Positions 33,678 to 47,400 of a DNA stretch of 64,000 nt are shown piece after piece (positions within the stretch are counted from its first letter, which is position 1; each line of letters begins with the position of its first letter). The stretch covers positions 49,909,355 to 49,973,354 of the forward strand of contig NC_054867.1 of NCBI RefSeq assembly GCF_018320785.1. Reading direction: 5' to 3'. The translations under genes and the position numbers were made by a program. The notes under the pieces were generated by a model that worked only from the letters and a program-made list of their open reading frames with translations, was not told the origin of the DNA and did no database searches. This stretch comes from Cheilinus undulatus. Lineage: Eukaryota; Chordata; Actinopteri; Labriformes; Labridae.

Positions 33678-36039
33678 TAGGGATATAAACACTGAGCTGT
33701 GTTCCTTTAAAGCAGCGGTTCTCTACTGGTCTGACATCCGGACCCTTCATTAACAACACACCCAACTTAAACTTAAACTTAAGTATAATCAAATGTTTTA
33801 AACAGGGCAGTTTGGACTTGAGATGGAGCAAAAGATGTAAGGGAACAAAGAGATTCAGAAATGTCCTTCAAAATAAAAGCACATCATTGACTTTCTGCCA
33901 CATTTTTTTTTTCAAGGCAGACATTCGCAACCCACTTTGGGTCCCAACCCACCAGATAAGTAACCAAAGCTTTAAAGGGTCAGTTCACATAAATTTCAGG
34001 GATTATTTTTACACCAAGGTTATATCATACATTCAGATAGTTTTCAAAATAGTGCCACAAAATTAAAAATAATCACCACATTATTCTTTATTATTAGAGC
34101 TCTCAAAGTTAAAACTTATTCCCATCCCTATGACTTTATTCTGGTGTTACAATCCCAGAGTTCAATTGTTTTAAAATAATCACAAACTGAATGCTTTTCT
34201 ACTAGTTTAACCCTCTGAATATTGACGTTTTCTTATCAAATTTAGCTCTTTATATTTTACCCTGTTGAAACTCTGGATTGTTTAATCGTTGATTAATGTG
34301 CATCTGATTCGGTTTTAACTTCTGACAAAATATATTAAACTTTACACTAAATATTACACTTTTTTTAGCTAAAACTTTTATTTAAGAATTTTGGGAATAA
34401 CTTTACCACTTTTACAGTTTTTTAAAGTTTAACTTTTTAGGAAATTGTTAAACATTCCCACTTTCAACCAGTTTTTCTTTACATATTGAACCACCTTTTA
34501 CATAAGCAGTGAATGCAAACATTTTTCTTTTACATAAATCCCACTTATTAATGGATATGGCTTTTTGAATCTACATTATACAAAAGAACAACTACTCTTT
34601 TGGATTATAACAAATTTAGTTCATGAGTCGTTTAATAATCCTGATATTTACCTGTAATTTTCAGTTCTATGATAAAACCAGACATTTGAGGATAATTTGT
34701 CAGGCTTACAGGGATAACCACTGGTTTTTGGATGAGGTTTTTATGCCACTGCCAGAGGCTTTATTTTTGTCAATCTTTTCACGCCATTCCCGTTAGCCTG
34801 ATATCTCAAAAACTTTTTGAGGGATTTTCTTCAAACTTTGCACAATTCTTCAGTCCAACCCAAGAAAGCAGTGTTAAGAATTTTGCATAAAAGGCCAAGG
34901 TCAAAAACCACCTGAGGTCGTCTTCTTGGCCCACCACCGGGCAGGAAGTTCTTAGATTATTACATCTTTAACATTTAAATTGTCTGTTAATCCTGGTACT
35001 ATTTCCAATATTTACTTCTAAGATAAAACAAGGCATTTAAGAACAATGTTAAGCTGCAGAAACTGCTGTTTGGATGCGGCTTTAATCTGTGAATTAAGCT
35101 TTCAGATTCATAACTAAATAGCCTGAAAATGAAGATATAGGCTTAATAAAGGGACTCTGTTGTTTATAAATGACTCTAAATGCAGTCTACACTCGGCTTT
35201 GTGGATCTTTTGAACATTTCTACACAAATTCTAGCTGCTCAGTACCCGATTCTACAGGTGATGAAACAAAAACTCAACAGGCACAAAATGCAAAAACAAA
35301 AAAGTTAAGGACAAACATGTTGGATTTGTTTTCAGTAACAAGTCGTGGCTGCGGACTCTCCAGGAGCAGCGACATGACACTCTCAGTCTGAGGTGTGGGA
35401 CAGTATCAGATAAGCAGCAACATTAAATAAATCTTATTTTCTGTCAGGAGCTTGTCAGTAACCACCTTAAAAAAACTGTGACGTCAGCGAGAGCTCGTCT
35501 CCTGCACATTCAGCCTATGTGCACCGCCTCTACTTCAGCAGGTGAGTATGGGAAGAAACATGATGCTAACCGGGATATTAATAATTCAACATCAACTTTC
35601 TAAAGATGATGACTCAGAAGGATTGTGATTTTTAAATATTGCCGTCAGGTAAGGTTTCGTCTAATTCGTCAACAAATTCCATGAAAGATCAAAACTAGGG
35701 ATGCACTGATTCCACTTTTTTCAAAGCAGGTCTGACCTTCATCATCCTAGGCATAAAAAATATAGCATACTACTGAATAATGTACAGCAGAAGGGATTGA
35801 GAAGTGAGTATACTCTATGGAGACTAAAAACGGAGCAGGTATAGGTTGTTTGCAGTCATGTGATCCAGACGATGTGCTAAAGTCAGATGAGGACAGGAAG
35901 AGAAGAACATGTGTTAGGAATCAGTGAAGATTACGTCGAGTATGATCACTACACATTTCAAAAATATTTTTTCCCCATGTGTTAAACTTGACTAGCATGC
36001 AGATGATCAATGTCAAAACACGTCTAGCCAGATGAGGAG

Positions 36040-37330
36040 AGACAGGAGTCTTGTACTGAGCTCAGAGGCTAGTTACACCCCTTTAACAGCTTTTCACCCT
36101 TGTTTTGTTATAAACATGCTTTTAACTGAAATAGTGATACACCAAATAAAGTCCCATTCAGGAGCCAAAAATGATGCTCATTACTGAGTTGAGTCAAATG
36201 ACGCAGATCTCTAAAAAGAGACTGATCTTATCATATTGAGTGAGTCTGGATGAATGTTAATGCTGCTTGTGTGGAAACGGTTCACCAGTGGCGAAGGCCA
36301 CAAGCCAAAAAGCGTTGGTCTATTAAAGCTATTCTCTAAACTACAAGTTTTTCCTGAGCCTTCTATTTCCTTAAGACTTCATCATCCTCCATGCACCTTG
36401 GAGGTTGGAGAGGTTGTGCCAGGTAAATGTACTTCAGCTATCTCCATTCATAAATCCCTTATAATGAAGGAGAAAACCACTTGAAAGTGCACTTTTGCAT
36501 TTGTATGATAGAGCACATAAGCACTTTTAAGTGCATTTTTTCCTTCATTATGAGGAATGAATGAATAAAAACAAAACACTGGTTTTCTGTTTAGTAAATA
36601 TGTCTTATGAGGTGCAGTCCTCAATTCAAAACAAGAAAAAACAGTGGTGATAGGCGGAGCTAGGCAGCACTGGTCAGTTATTATCATAGTGTGTAATTGT
36701 TTTGGTCGAGAGCATAAAAAGTTGTGTTTTTTCTCAAAGAATTTCCATTTTGTATTGGGAAAACCAGCTGTGTATCTAAAGAAAAGGAGATATATAAATA
36801 GTAAGCTCAATATAAAAACTGAAATCATAGGAAAACCTGAAAAGTACTATATGATTTAACTGTATATAAACCAGGGCTGCTGTACGTAGAAATTTTGCCA
36901 CATTTATTTTCCTTTCTAACATTTGCAACCAACATTTGGGTGCCGACCCACTAGTTGAGAACCACTGCTATACAGGCTCTTTAATAATCTAATAAAATCG
37001 GTCAGCAAGCAATCTGCACAAAATTTGTCCTCCAGAAGTAATAATAAAATCAGCATGGCTCTTTTTGTAACCAAAGCTGCCAATGCCTGCTTTAGATGGA
37101 GGCTTTAAATCCACATCTGCTGCCATTTTTCTGAGCTTATTCAATGTTTTTGGTTGAATGTGTCTCTATTTTGACTCAAAAGTAGCACTGACTGTTTTTT
37201 TCCCCAACAGTTTGGTTGGCAGAGCTGTAAAAAGCATATAAGTTTGGCATTTTGATAGAGCTTCTCTATGCAGTAAATGTCTGGATTTTCTTCACTGTGA
37301 TTTGACGTCATCTGCAAACAACCTCTCCTC
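36040..37330. repeat. Diverged copy related to the 32222-33677 element, with nested insertions
   Basis: Co-linear similarity to 32440-33200 (see that entry), including GAGTTGAGTCAAATGACGCA against GAGCTGAGCCAAATGATGTG and GTCATCTGCAAACAACC against ATAATCTGCAAAGACATC. It is interrupted at least near 36890-36980 by a hAT-like end (GTGGTTCTCAACTAGTGGG on minus). Ends are not resolved. Confidence 0.45.
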
Positions 37331-38448
37331 CATATCTTGCACTACAACACTGGTCTTAGTTCAGTCATTAATGAGAGGAAACACTGTTTCAGTCATGCCA
37401 CGGCCTGGTCGTTTTAAAGGTTTAATCTGGATAAAATGACCTGGGTTCATATATTCTTTCCAGTTCCTTATTTGGCAGTGCTCTTTGCATTTCAAAGGAT
37501 TTGTTGACAATATATAATTATAATAATAGCTGAAGATGATGGTTGTGAGCTGATCTTTAAATCTAAACATCTTTCTCATGTGAGGAGCTTTCATTTTCCT
37601 CTTGTGCGTGTCGTGTCCTATTTACAATAAAATAAAAAAAGCGTTGAGGAAATATCTCCTTTAAGCATCAACCCACCCAACTCATTTTAGAGTGAGACTA
37701 AAAACATAGCATCCTAGGATGCCAAGAACTCGCTATGCACTCTTTACAATGCATATCAATGTGACGAGAGAAACAAAAAACTCTAGCAGTACATTTTTTG
37801 CAGCTTTTAGCATGAAAACATTCAGATATGTAGAAGGGAAACGTAGGAACGCTGGCATTATATTTCCTCTAAACCTCATCCTGCTGACTGTTGAAATGTG
37901 CAGGAGATCGAGTCATTCTATAAAATCATAAACATTAAGGAGAAGGTTTATAAATGTGTCAAAGCAGGATTCTTTAACTTATAGGGAAGCACAGACACTG
38001 TAACGTTAAAGTTTTGGTATTTACAATAGCAAAAAGGTAAAGTTATTACAAAAATTATAATCATGAAAGCAAAGATTTTGATTTGATTCCTATACATTTC
38101 CTTTGCAGAGTAACACTTAAAACACACGTTAAGTTTCTCTCTGTGAGCAGACCGAGTAGCACCTCCTGAAACATCTGCTCTGTGTGTCACCACGAAGAAC
38201 GAGGGTTCTTATTAACGGGCAGAGGATGAAAAATAGAGAAACAATGACAGTAATACTCCAGTATCTTAGTATATATTATTTGTCCTCACATTCAGTTGGC
38301 AGAAGCACATACTTTTACACCACGCCGTCGACGTTGTCCTCTGCGTCTCTACGTGGGAAACAGCGGTAGGTACGTAGGTAGGTAGGGAGGAGGAGATGAG
38401 TGCGACTAACAGGGAGGAGGGTTAGAGTCAGTAATGGCCGGCGTGTCC

Positions 38449-41400
38449 TCAGTGAGGGGCGGAGCTGAGCACCGAACAAGGCTTGATTTTGAAAACAAAG
38501 ATGTGAAGATGGCAGGCAATCTGGTTGCAAACACTGACACAGTAACGTACCAAGTCGAACAAGGAAATGATCTGCAGGAGAGAGAGGAACAGAGAAATCA
38601 GTCTTTACAGACAGGAGAGAAGCACAGAAATGACAGGAAAATAATAAAACCTCCCAAATTAAAGAGACAATTTTAAAAAAAATAACAACATATAAGGATA
38701 AAAGAGCAGAAGGGCTGCTGGATCTTTGTGGCTCACTCAAGCACTCTTTGTAAACCTCTGATTTGCTTTGCTCAGTTCATCTTGTGAAGGGGGGGCTGGG
38801 AGGGTGGCGTGTGATAGGACAATCCTAGATCATGTAGAAATAGAATGCATCTGTGATCTGCTAAAGCTTGGGGGAATTGCATTCTACTTGACTAGATCTA
38901 CATTCTCTCACCCCCTCCCTTTCTGCTTTGGTGGAGTCAGACTCATGGCTGAAAATGAAATCTAAGATTTAGGTCTGAAAAAGAGCTCAAACTGGCCTAC
39001 ATGGAACTGCTTAAGGTTTTTTTTCTGAACTGTCAAGGTGTAAGAAAAAGTTATTTGGAAAATCTGCACAAAGTCTGCAAACTATCTTGACAATCTCAGG
39101 AGACCACATCCTGAAAGTCAGACGACTGAGAGACAGAGACATCACAGTCAGCGCCACAGTCTGCATTACATGACTGTGCATCACAGAGGCAGATCTAGGC
39201 CTGTAGTTTTCACTGGTACATTCTATTTTATTCTGCTTTTTCAGTGTTTTACCAGCTTACATACAAGCATCTCCACCTCTTCACATGAGGCTTAAACTGT
39301 CAGGACAAAAGTGAAGTTTTTAATTCTTTTTTTTTTTTTCTTAACAAAGGGAATCATTGAGGTCTGGACCTCTGTCATTTAAAAAATGTTTTAGACTTGG
39401 GGTGCAGGTGGCCTAGTTCGGTGGTTCCCAACCTGGGGTCTGGGACCCCCAGGGGGGTGCCAAAGATCTTGGGGGAGGGCAAGGCTTTGTCTGCTCTAAG
39501 GCTGCCAAAATTAGATTTGCAAATATTGACTAAAACCGTGATAAAGCAGTAATTAAATAATATATACAAAGGTTTTTTGATAAGAAAAGCATGCATGGAC
39601 CCTTTTCTAGGGTTTTATCACTAAAACAATTAAAATCTATGTTGATTTTTTGGTGGCAGTGTGTCACTCGCCAACCAGGGTGATCTTTGTCAGACAAAAG
39701 CTTTTCGACCAAACTTCGACCAGTCGAATGGAAGCTGTCAGTCCTACTATGAATAAACTACTTGTATAAAGCTACAGCTATATGAAGTGCACTTGTCAGA
39801 ACAAATAATATGCTATAAAATGGTGCCCAATGAACACTAAAGTAGATTTTAAAGCCCAACGGAGAGGACACAAAACCACATCAGAATTTCACTGTGGTGA
39901 TTTCTGGGAGATAAAAACTTTAGGTGCTTAAAATGTTTGGGAGAAGACCTCCAGACCCCCTTAACAGCATCTGTGCATTTAAAAAATGTAAGGGAAATAA
40001 ATGTGTTTTTTTGGTCAGAAAATAGAAAAAAGCCTCAAAAATCTGAATGAAAAAAGAATTGTGATAAACTCGAGATTATGATCAAGCCATGAAAAACATT
40101 CATGTTTTCAATCCAAAAATTAATCATAAAAAAATACAAACTACAACCATCCTTGAAAAAGGAAATCCAAAGCACATTTTCCACTTTTTGTACACTACTG
40201 GCTTTAAGCTATTTTATTTTGATTTAATGTTAATAAATCGGATTTTCTATTACTCAGAATAATAAACTAAACGCTCCCATCAGTGCTTCCTGTAGCCTTT
40301 GAGTATTGGCTCTTACAATTTAAACTTTACTAAATGCAATATCGTCAACAGTGAGTCTCACCAGTGTTCATATAAATAGTAGTTCCATGCATCATCTGCT
40401 CACAATATAGTATTACATTTTCATGCAGTAACCTTCATCACAAAGACGCCTTTATAAAAAACACCATATGTTCTTACCAGTGCAATCCATAGCACCAGGT
40501 ACTCATCAATAAAACTATTGAAATATTGATCCAGGAATAGAAGTCCTGGGCCCAGGAAGGCTAAATCGTGGAGATGCATCTCACTTTTTGTCATATGTGC
40601 TACCTGCAGACAGACAGAAAAAACATAAGTATGAAAAGCATCAAACTCAGCTGTCTAACTTTATTTGATTCCAACATACAGACAGTTTTAAATCATTAGG
40701 AGGATTTTTTTAATGGAGCAACCTGAACCGTCTAACCTTGCAAAACTTAAAAAAAATACTTATCTTTATTTTTCTCATTGTAGCATATCATTTGTTAAAT
40801 GTAAGATTTAATATATCTTATAAAAAGAAGGTTTAACTTACAACTAATTTATTGGTGATTTTGGCCGAGACAAAGCCGAAGGCCAGGATATAAAGACACG
40901 GATGTTTCTCGAAGAGCTGAACAGCAGACTTCTTGTAAATCATCATTGCCAAAATTATTACTGAACCAATATGTAAGACAGGAGAGAGGACGCTGGTTCC
41001 CTGAGGACAGACACAAAAACAAAGACAAGAACTGGTAAAGTATGAGGAAATAAACTGGAGATCTGCTGTTGTTTAGAACTAAAACAAAACATTGCAGAGA
41101 TAAAATGAAGCTCAATTTAATAATTCTGTTCATCCTTCATTTATGCTCTAAATAGGAAAATAATTCAGATTGAAGGCAGGTGGTAGATAAAGACAACAGC
41201 TTACTTAAAATTTATTTTTTTTTTTAAATCCCTACTAATCACTGAAGCAAAGGAGGATAAATCACAGTTTTTCAAGTCCTTATTGACAAAGTGAGTTATT
41301 TTTAGAGTTATTTTTCAAATGAGTGCTGCACTGCAACACTAATGTGGTTGGAAATCAGGACTTAGAGCTTGGAGTGATTATTCTGTCAAATACACTGTTT

Positions 41401-44400
41401 AATAATGTCAAACATTTAGAAATGTGCAGGAGTGCATGTACAAAATGACACAATAACATCCAATGCTCTTCCTTAAGTGCAGAAAGCATTTATACTTTTC
41501 AGAAGTTCGTGGTTACTGTTTTTCTCTGTGTAAGGCTAGCCACACACTACATGATTTTAAGCCCGATTCGAGGCCAGATTTTCTTCCTCCAATGATTGCA
41601 TATCTCAAGTAGGGATGTTTCTAGGTGTCTATTTCCCTAAACGCTCATCTAAATTGCATTTAACAGACTAACCTAAAGAGTAAGAAATATTTAGAAAACA
41701 GTCTAAATTCTTACAAGGTTATTGTGTTAGAGGGTATGATGTGAGCCTGATACACTCTGTACAGCGTGGCTAACATTAGCAGCTAGTTCTGTCAGCCTTC
41801 GTTCCTTTCTGCAGATTAATGCTGTGCTTTGATATGTGGTCTCTATTCACTTCAGTTGAGTATGTGAGTTGTGGTTGACAGCTTACATACCACTTTATTT
41901 CCATTTACGACTTAAAAGCTGTCATACCGCGCTGTTCCTACTACACGCTAACTGCTAAGCTTCTCATTTTTATGTTGGGTGCAGTGAGGGGGTGAGCTCA
42001 GGTAGGAAGACAGTGGCCATTAACTGAAGCTACAGCGTCCTCTAGTGGCAGGAGGCTTACTACAGTTTAAAAGAGCATTATAGACCAGGATTTCAAGCCC
42101 ATGATTAGCTAATTTGATAAACAAATTAATAATCGTGCACATCCCTAATCCAGAGTGACTGTTACAAAGTGAATGTTGGATAGCACAAGGTGCAGATTAC
42201 TTTCTACTTCCACATCCATTGAGCTGTCTGTGAGGTTTTCAAAGTGAAATGCAGCTTTCAAGGGCACAGTGGTGTCTTTATTGTCCATCACTGTGGGAGC
42301 AGAGAGATGCTAAGGTGAGTAGCATTAATGTGCTGCTCCCCTACGGTGGCTATACTACGCCTAAAGAGACAAAGCCTGATTACTGCCATTAAGAATACAT
42401 AAGGCATTACATTTGGACCTTAATCTCACAGAGACTGGTGCATTAATGCTGATAGCCCTAGTTAATACATAAAACATATCCTCTTTCTGCTATGTTGGAC
42501 TGTGAGAAGAAGGATTTTTATAACTAACTTATCCTGGGGTTATTTTAGGACTACTTCCTTCCCACATCAGCAAGAAGAGCACAGGAACTTATTATGTTTG
42601 GTCTCAGGACCTGATTTTACCATCTGTTTGAAAGGTCAGAGCTAAACTAGGGAAGGTTTACTCTCCTTTTACCTATAGGCAGACACATATGACTGCATTT
42701 CTGCATCATTTATTACCTCCGCCAAGGAGGTTATGTGATAGGGAGGGTTTGTTTGTTTGTTAGCAACTTAACTCAAAAACTCATGGACAGATTTGATGAA
42801 ATTTTCAGGAAATGGCATAAGGAAGAACTGATTAGGTTTTGGGAGTGATCTGGATCACCGTCTGGATCCAGGAATTTTTTAAAGGATTCTTTACTATGGG
42901 GAGACAGGGCTAATGGTGGAGGTCTGCGCTCTCCGAGTGCTTTTCTAGTTGATGACTGTGGGTGATCTTGACAATATTTGCCATTTAAATTTGCAATTTC
43001 ATGTATTTTAATGTACTAAAGTCATTTATTTTAAGTTTGCATGGCAGTTCAATGTTTGACAGAAACTTTATTTGCTGTGCCAGGACTCTGTTGAAAAACG
43101 TGTTTTATCTCTCCAAGGTCAAATAAAAGTTCTCTAAAGAATGAGGAGTAGAGAAGTTTCCAGACTTACAGCTATTGTGGATCCATTTTTGCCCACACCT
43201 CCTGTAAAAATAACTCTGAAGTAATTGGTGCAGGAGAAGATGGCTCCTAAAAAAGTGCAGACGGCTGGAACCATTTTCATCTGGACATTAAGGATCGGAA
43301 TCTGGGAAGTTAAGACATTAAATACTAAGATTAAGAGAAGATATAGCAACACCACATTTCCATTAAACACTGGAACAATCACAGCAAATTTTAGCTACTA
43401 ATTTGTGAGTCAATTTAGCTTAACATCAACAATAAAAGCATCATGAGTAATGTTAGAGAATGGCAGATGGTTTCTATTTCTGATCACAATTACAGTAAAC
43501 AAGGATGTTAGAGAAGCCTTTTCATTACAAATATCATTATATATTCATGACACAAACGTTCAAATTAAGCTTGATCTGTACGAATTAGAACCAATCACAA
43601 TTACCAGTGACTGCCAAAAAGCAGATCCTCCCACGGCGGCCAGCAAATACATGATTATTATGAAGATTTGCACCTCAGTCACATCAATGCTGAGTGGGAG
43701 GAGAGAGCAGAGAGTCGACAGTGAGGATTAGTGACGTCTACCAGCACACACTCATCCTGCGGACTTCTTCCACAACACACAGAGCTGATGGGATGCTGAT
43801 GTTTTCTCCTGCTGCTCAAATCACTGTGAGCAGGTTTAAAAAACCCAAGATCAAACAGGGAATTCACAGCAAAAAAGATGCAATCAGTAATTTCTCTGTG
43901 GCTTTTTCATACACAGGCACAGATCACTTACCTGCATAGGTAATGACTTTTTTATGAGCAAAATGTTTTTAGAAATGACCTGGGAAGGGTAATCATAGAT
44001 GCATATTTTCACATTTTTTGTGTATGGATTAAACAAAAAAGACTTAATGTGTTAATTAATGAGCTTTAGAGATTTTCTTTTGTAGTTTTGAACTGTTTCT
44101 GTCTTAATGCTAAGCTAGGCTAACCATGTCTAAATCACAGTGTGTACAATGAAGTGGTTGTAGCCTCCAGGTCAAAAAGAGAAACCAACGGGAAACTTCC
44201 TGGAGACTGACCAGTGCTATGGGACTGCAAAGACTGACCAAAAAGAGAGAAACTTGCTCTGTAGTGCTCTTTGCATGCAGATTGCTGCTCAGTATATGGA
44301 ATTTGAGGGTTACAAATTTATGGACCTGATCACCTATGAAGTTATTCTTGAAACAAGATGCTAATTCATAAAATCAGTTCAAGTGGTTAAGCTGTGTCCC

Positions 44401-47400
44401 ATGCACGTGGGCAGCCTGGGTTCAAGGTGGCTTGAGGCTACTTTCCTGCACGTCTGTGCCCCTGACTCTCATCATTGTTTCAGTCTCTAACCACTGTCCT
44501 CCTCGATGAATAAAGGCATAAAAAGCCCCAAACAGATTAGTAAAACATTTAGTAAAACAAAAAACTGTAACTGTCAATCAACAGTTCAAACCCACGAGAT
44601 ATTGAGTTTAAAATCATGTTAAAAGGAACAAATTAAGGGTGAAACCTAATCAATTATCCAAAAACGTCAGCATTTTTGAGCCCTAACAGCTTATTATTTC
44701 ACCTCGACTGTATCCAGCCTTAACCTTGCAAAGCAGATGGATACGCCCAGTTCTGTTTCTCACTGGCGAATCCACCTTGCAAAGCTCCTGTCTTAACCAT
44801 TTGGGCCTGGTTAGAAAGTGACAGGACCAATCAGTGACGAGGGGTAGTACTTTCGGGTGCGGCAGAGTCATGACGTAAGCAAGCAGCAACAAGAGGTCAG
44901 TGCAGTTATGGCGGAAGACACTAGCGTGGATGCTGCTAAAGCGCCAGCTTTATCAGAAATTGACAACATATCTTCATTAAAAGAAGAACAAAGAACAGCG
45001 AGTTGTTTTCTTTGTAAAAATGACAGGTCGTTTACTGACATGTCTACAATCGTCATGGTTTGCATTAGTTCTATATGGAGTTTATTCCTCGGTAGCTGCG
45101 ACGATGCCACGTTTTTTGTTGCTCTGATTGGCCCGTAAAGATGTGACAGACATCAAAGGGTTTCCAGATGGATGTGTGAAACACATCCATCTGGGGTGTC
45201 AGGTTAATCCCGCCTTGAAATAAGGACTAAATTTGTCAAGTATCAGGATTTTCTGCTACATCCATCAGCTTGGCGATATAAACATTACACTGCAACTTAT
45301 GCAGTGTCCCTGCAACTTACGATGTTTTCAGAAAAACTTGTCCTGAATTTGTCAAGAAATTTCAAGGTGTGTAGGAAAAGGGCATCTTAATCACTATCAT
45401 ATTTTAGGTTTTGATTATTTGCATATTGTGTTCCCATCACAGCATTTTTGCCTTCTAAAGACACGTGTCAATGTTTACTCTATAACATAGATATCTGTCA
45501 TTTCTTAATATCCTGAAGTTTAATCATACCTTCAAGTTTTAGGTCATGATAATACACTACTAGTTTAGGTTGGGGGTCATGAGGCACAGTGACATTTAAT
45601 TTTAGCTTCACTTACTGAAGAGCCATATTTACTGACTGCATCTTTCAGCAGAACAGACCCATCTGAACTGTTTCGTTCAGTCATTGTGGAAGAAGAGAGC
45701 AGCGAGCCATGCAGCAGCAGTGTTCAGGAGGTTTACCATCACGTTCCACAGAGAAGGACCCACAGTGGCTGTGAGCATCTGTAATCCTGCTAGACAGATC
45801 TGCACCTCTGTTATGTCAAATCTACACACAGAACACACGTCCATATTTACTGCAGCTCACATTTAACAGCTAAAACCTCATTTAATTACTGACAGAAACA
45901 CAATAAAATAAACATGATCCGTAAATCTAAGATCTCTGTGTTGTCTTCTTTTGCGCCATCTATAGCAATAAAAGGTAATTGCAGGTGTGCTTCAGGCCAA
46001 AATGTCATCCTAGGTGACTATTTGCTACACCATCTACATGTGATGATAGAATTTGATCTTTTTCTTCTGATTTTTGCTTGTTTTTCTGAGTTGGATTGCC
46101 TGCAGTCATAAATACGTCTGTGTTCAGCCTCACTGAATGTTACTCATAAGTCAGCAGAGACCAGAGAAGACAGCACACAGCCTCCACCTACTCTCCTGTA
46201 GACTAACCTCTGCTGGATGATGGATGCTGTTTGGAATTTTTCTGTGAAATCTGACTCAACATTCAGTTTGAAACAACAAAGACCATACAGAAATCAATCA
46301 AAGTCTTTGTTCAGCAGGCCATCATTTCAGCCACCACTGGGTTAAATCATGCAGCTAAATATAAAGACTACACTACAATGCACGTATCTGAAAAAATGCA
46401 CATTGGTAGTTTTAGTTCTAAAGCACTTAATGTGTATTTGGATTAACTTGGTGCATGTTTGACAATGTGTCTGGATAACACACCTGTTTTTATGACAAAA
46501 CACATAACGGTTATGAACTAAAGTGTTTTCTCAAGGTGAGCCTTTCAGGTTGTACAAAGATCCTAAATTAAACTAAGCAGAGTTGTTGACTTACATGCCG
46601 AAGCGCAGCGTTCCTGACACGTATGTTTGCCAGTGGGCGCAGTAGAACATGAACATCCCGGCAAAGCAGCAGAAGAACATCCAGTCTGGGTTGGTTCCCA
46701 TTTGAACAGCTATACTAGTTCCTAACACCACGAACACTGCAGAGACAAAAGAGATAGACGGTCAGGAACTCTCTGAAGGTATTCAGTTCATACAACTCAA
46801 ATTATTCATATCCCACCCTTTTCCAGTCTATACTGGCATTCCCCAGGGTTCTGTCCTGGCCCCCCTATTACTCATTATCCATTCACTGCCTTCTGGGGAT
46901 ATTTTCTGTGGCTTCAATATCAGAAACACTAACCAGTGGAGAGGGAATCACAGCCGTGGTCGAACAGCTCCCCCAGTGGAGAGCTGCTGTTGGTGCGTCT
47001 GGCCTGCTTTCCGTCGATGGCGTCCAAGGACTGGTAGATAAACAGACCCACAGCACACAGCAGGTACGCCCACAGAGGAGCCTGGGAAAATAAACCACAC
47101 AAAGCAGGGTCAGAAGGCTTGAAGCTACATGGAGGCAGTTGTAGCTTAATTTAATGGAGCACCAATCCTACCTATATTTCCTTCATTTTAGTCCCCACTC
47201 TGCCAGGACTCACCTGTTCAGTGGCAGTGGGGCAGTAGTAGACGAGTACAAGAGTGGTGAAGACATTGGTGGCGAGGCCGATGATGGTGATGAGGTTTGG
47301 GGCGATCCAGGAGGGAACACGACCCACTAACCACTCCCAGTAACGCTGCATCAGAGGCTCCAGCAGGGAGCGACCTGCACTGCTGTACCTGCAGAGACAG

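Larger units (their letters stand above)
29401..38200. other. Gene-free, repeat-rich intergenic region between dram2 and cept1
   Basis: No coding exon was recognised over about 8.8 kb. Identified contents are listed separately: a repeat split at 30113-30595, a degenerate short tandem repeat at 30620-30840, a Tc1 transposase relic at 30960-31300, a 1.46-kb inverted-repeat element at 32222-33677 with a related copy around 36040-37330, and hAT-like ends near 33706-33975 and 36890-36980. The stretch 34070-35500 shows only A+T-rich sequence. The remaining ORFs do not resemble proteins I know. Confidence 0.55.

Noticed and set aside
38315-38740. A 141-codon minus frame overlapping the last cept1 exon.
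   Set aside because: It is a shifted frame. The cept1 reading ([20 protein letters not shown], stop at 38449) is in phase with the preceding exon and matches the family.
44857-45138. A complete 93-codon gene for a small helicase-related protein.
   Set aside because: Only about 35 residues resemble a RecQ start. The ATP-binding motifs are missing and the rest is element sequence, so I list it as part of a mobile element instead.
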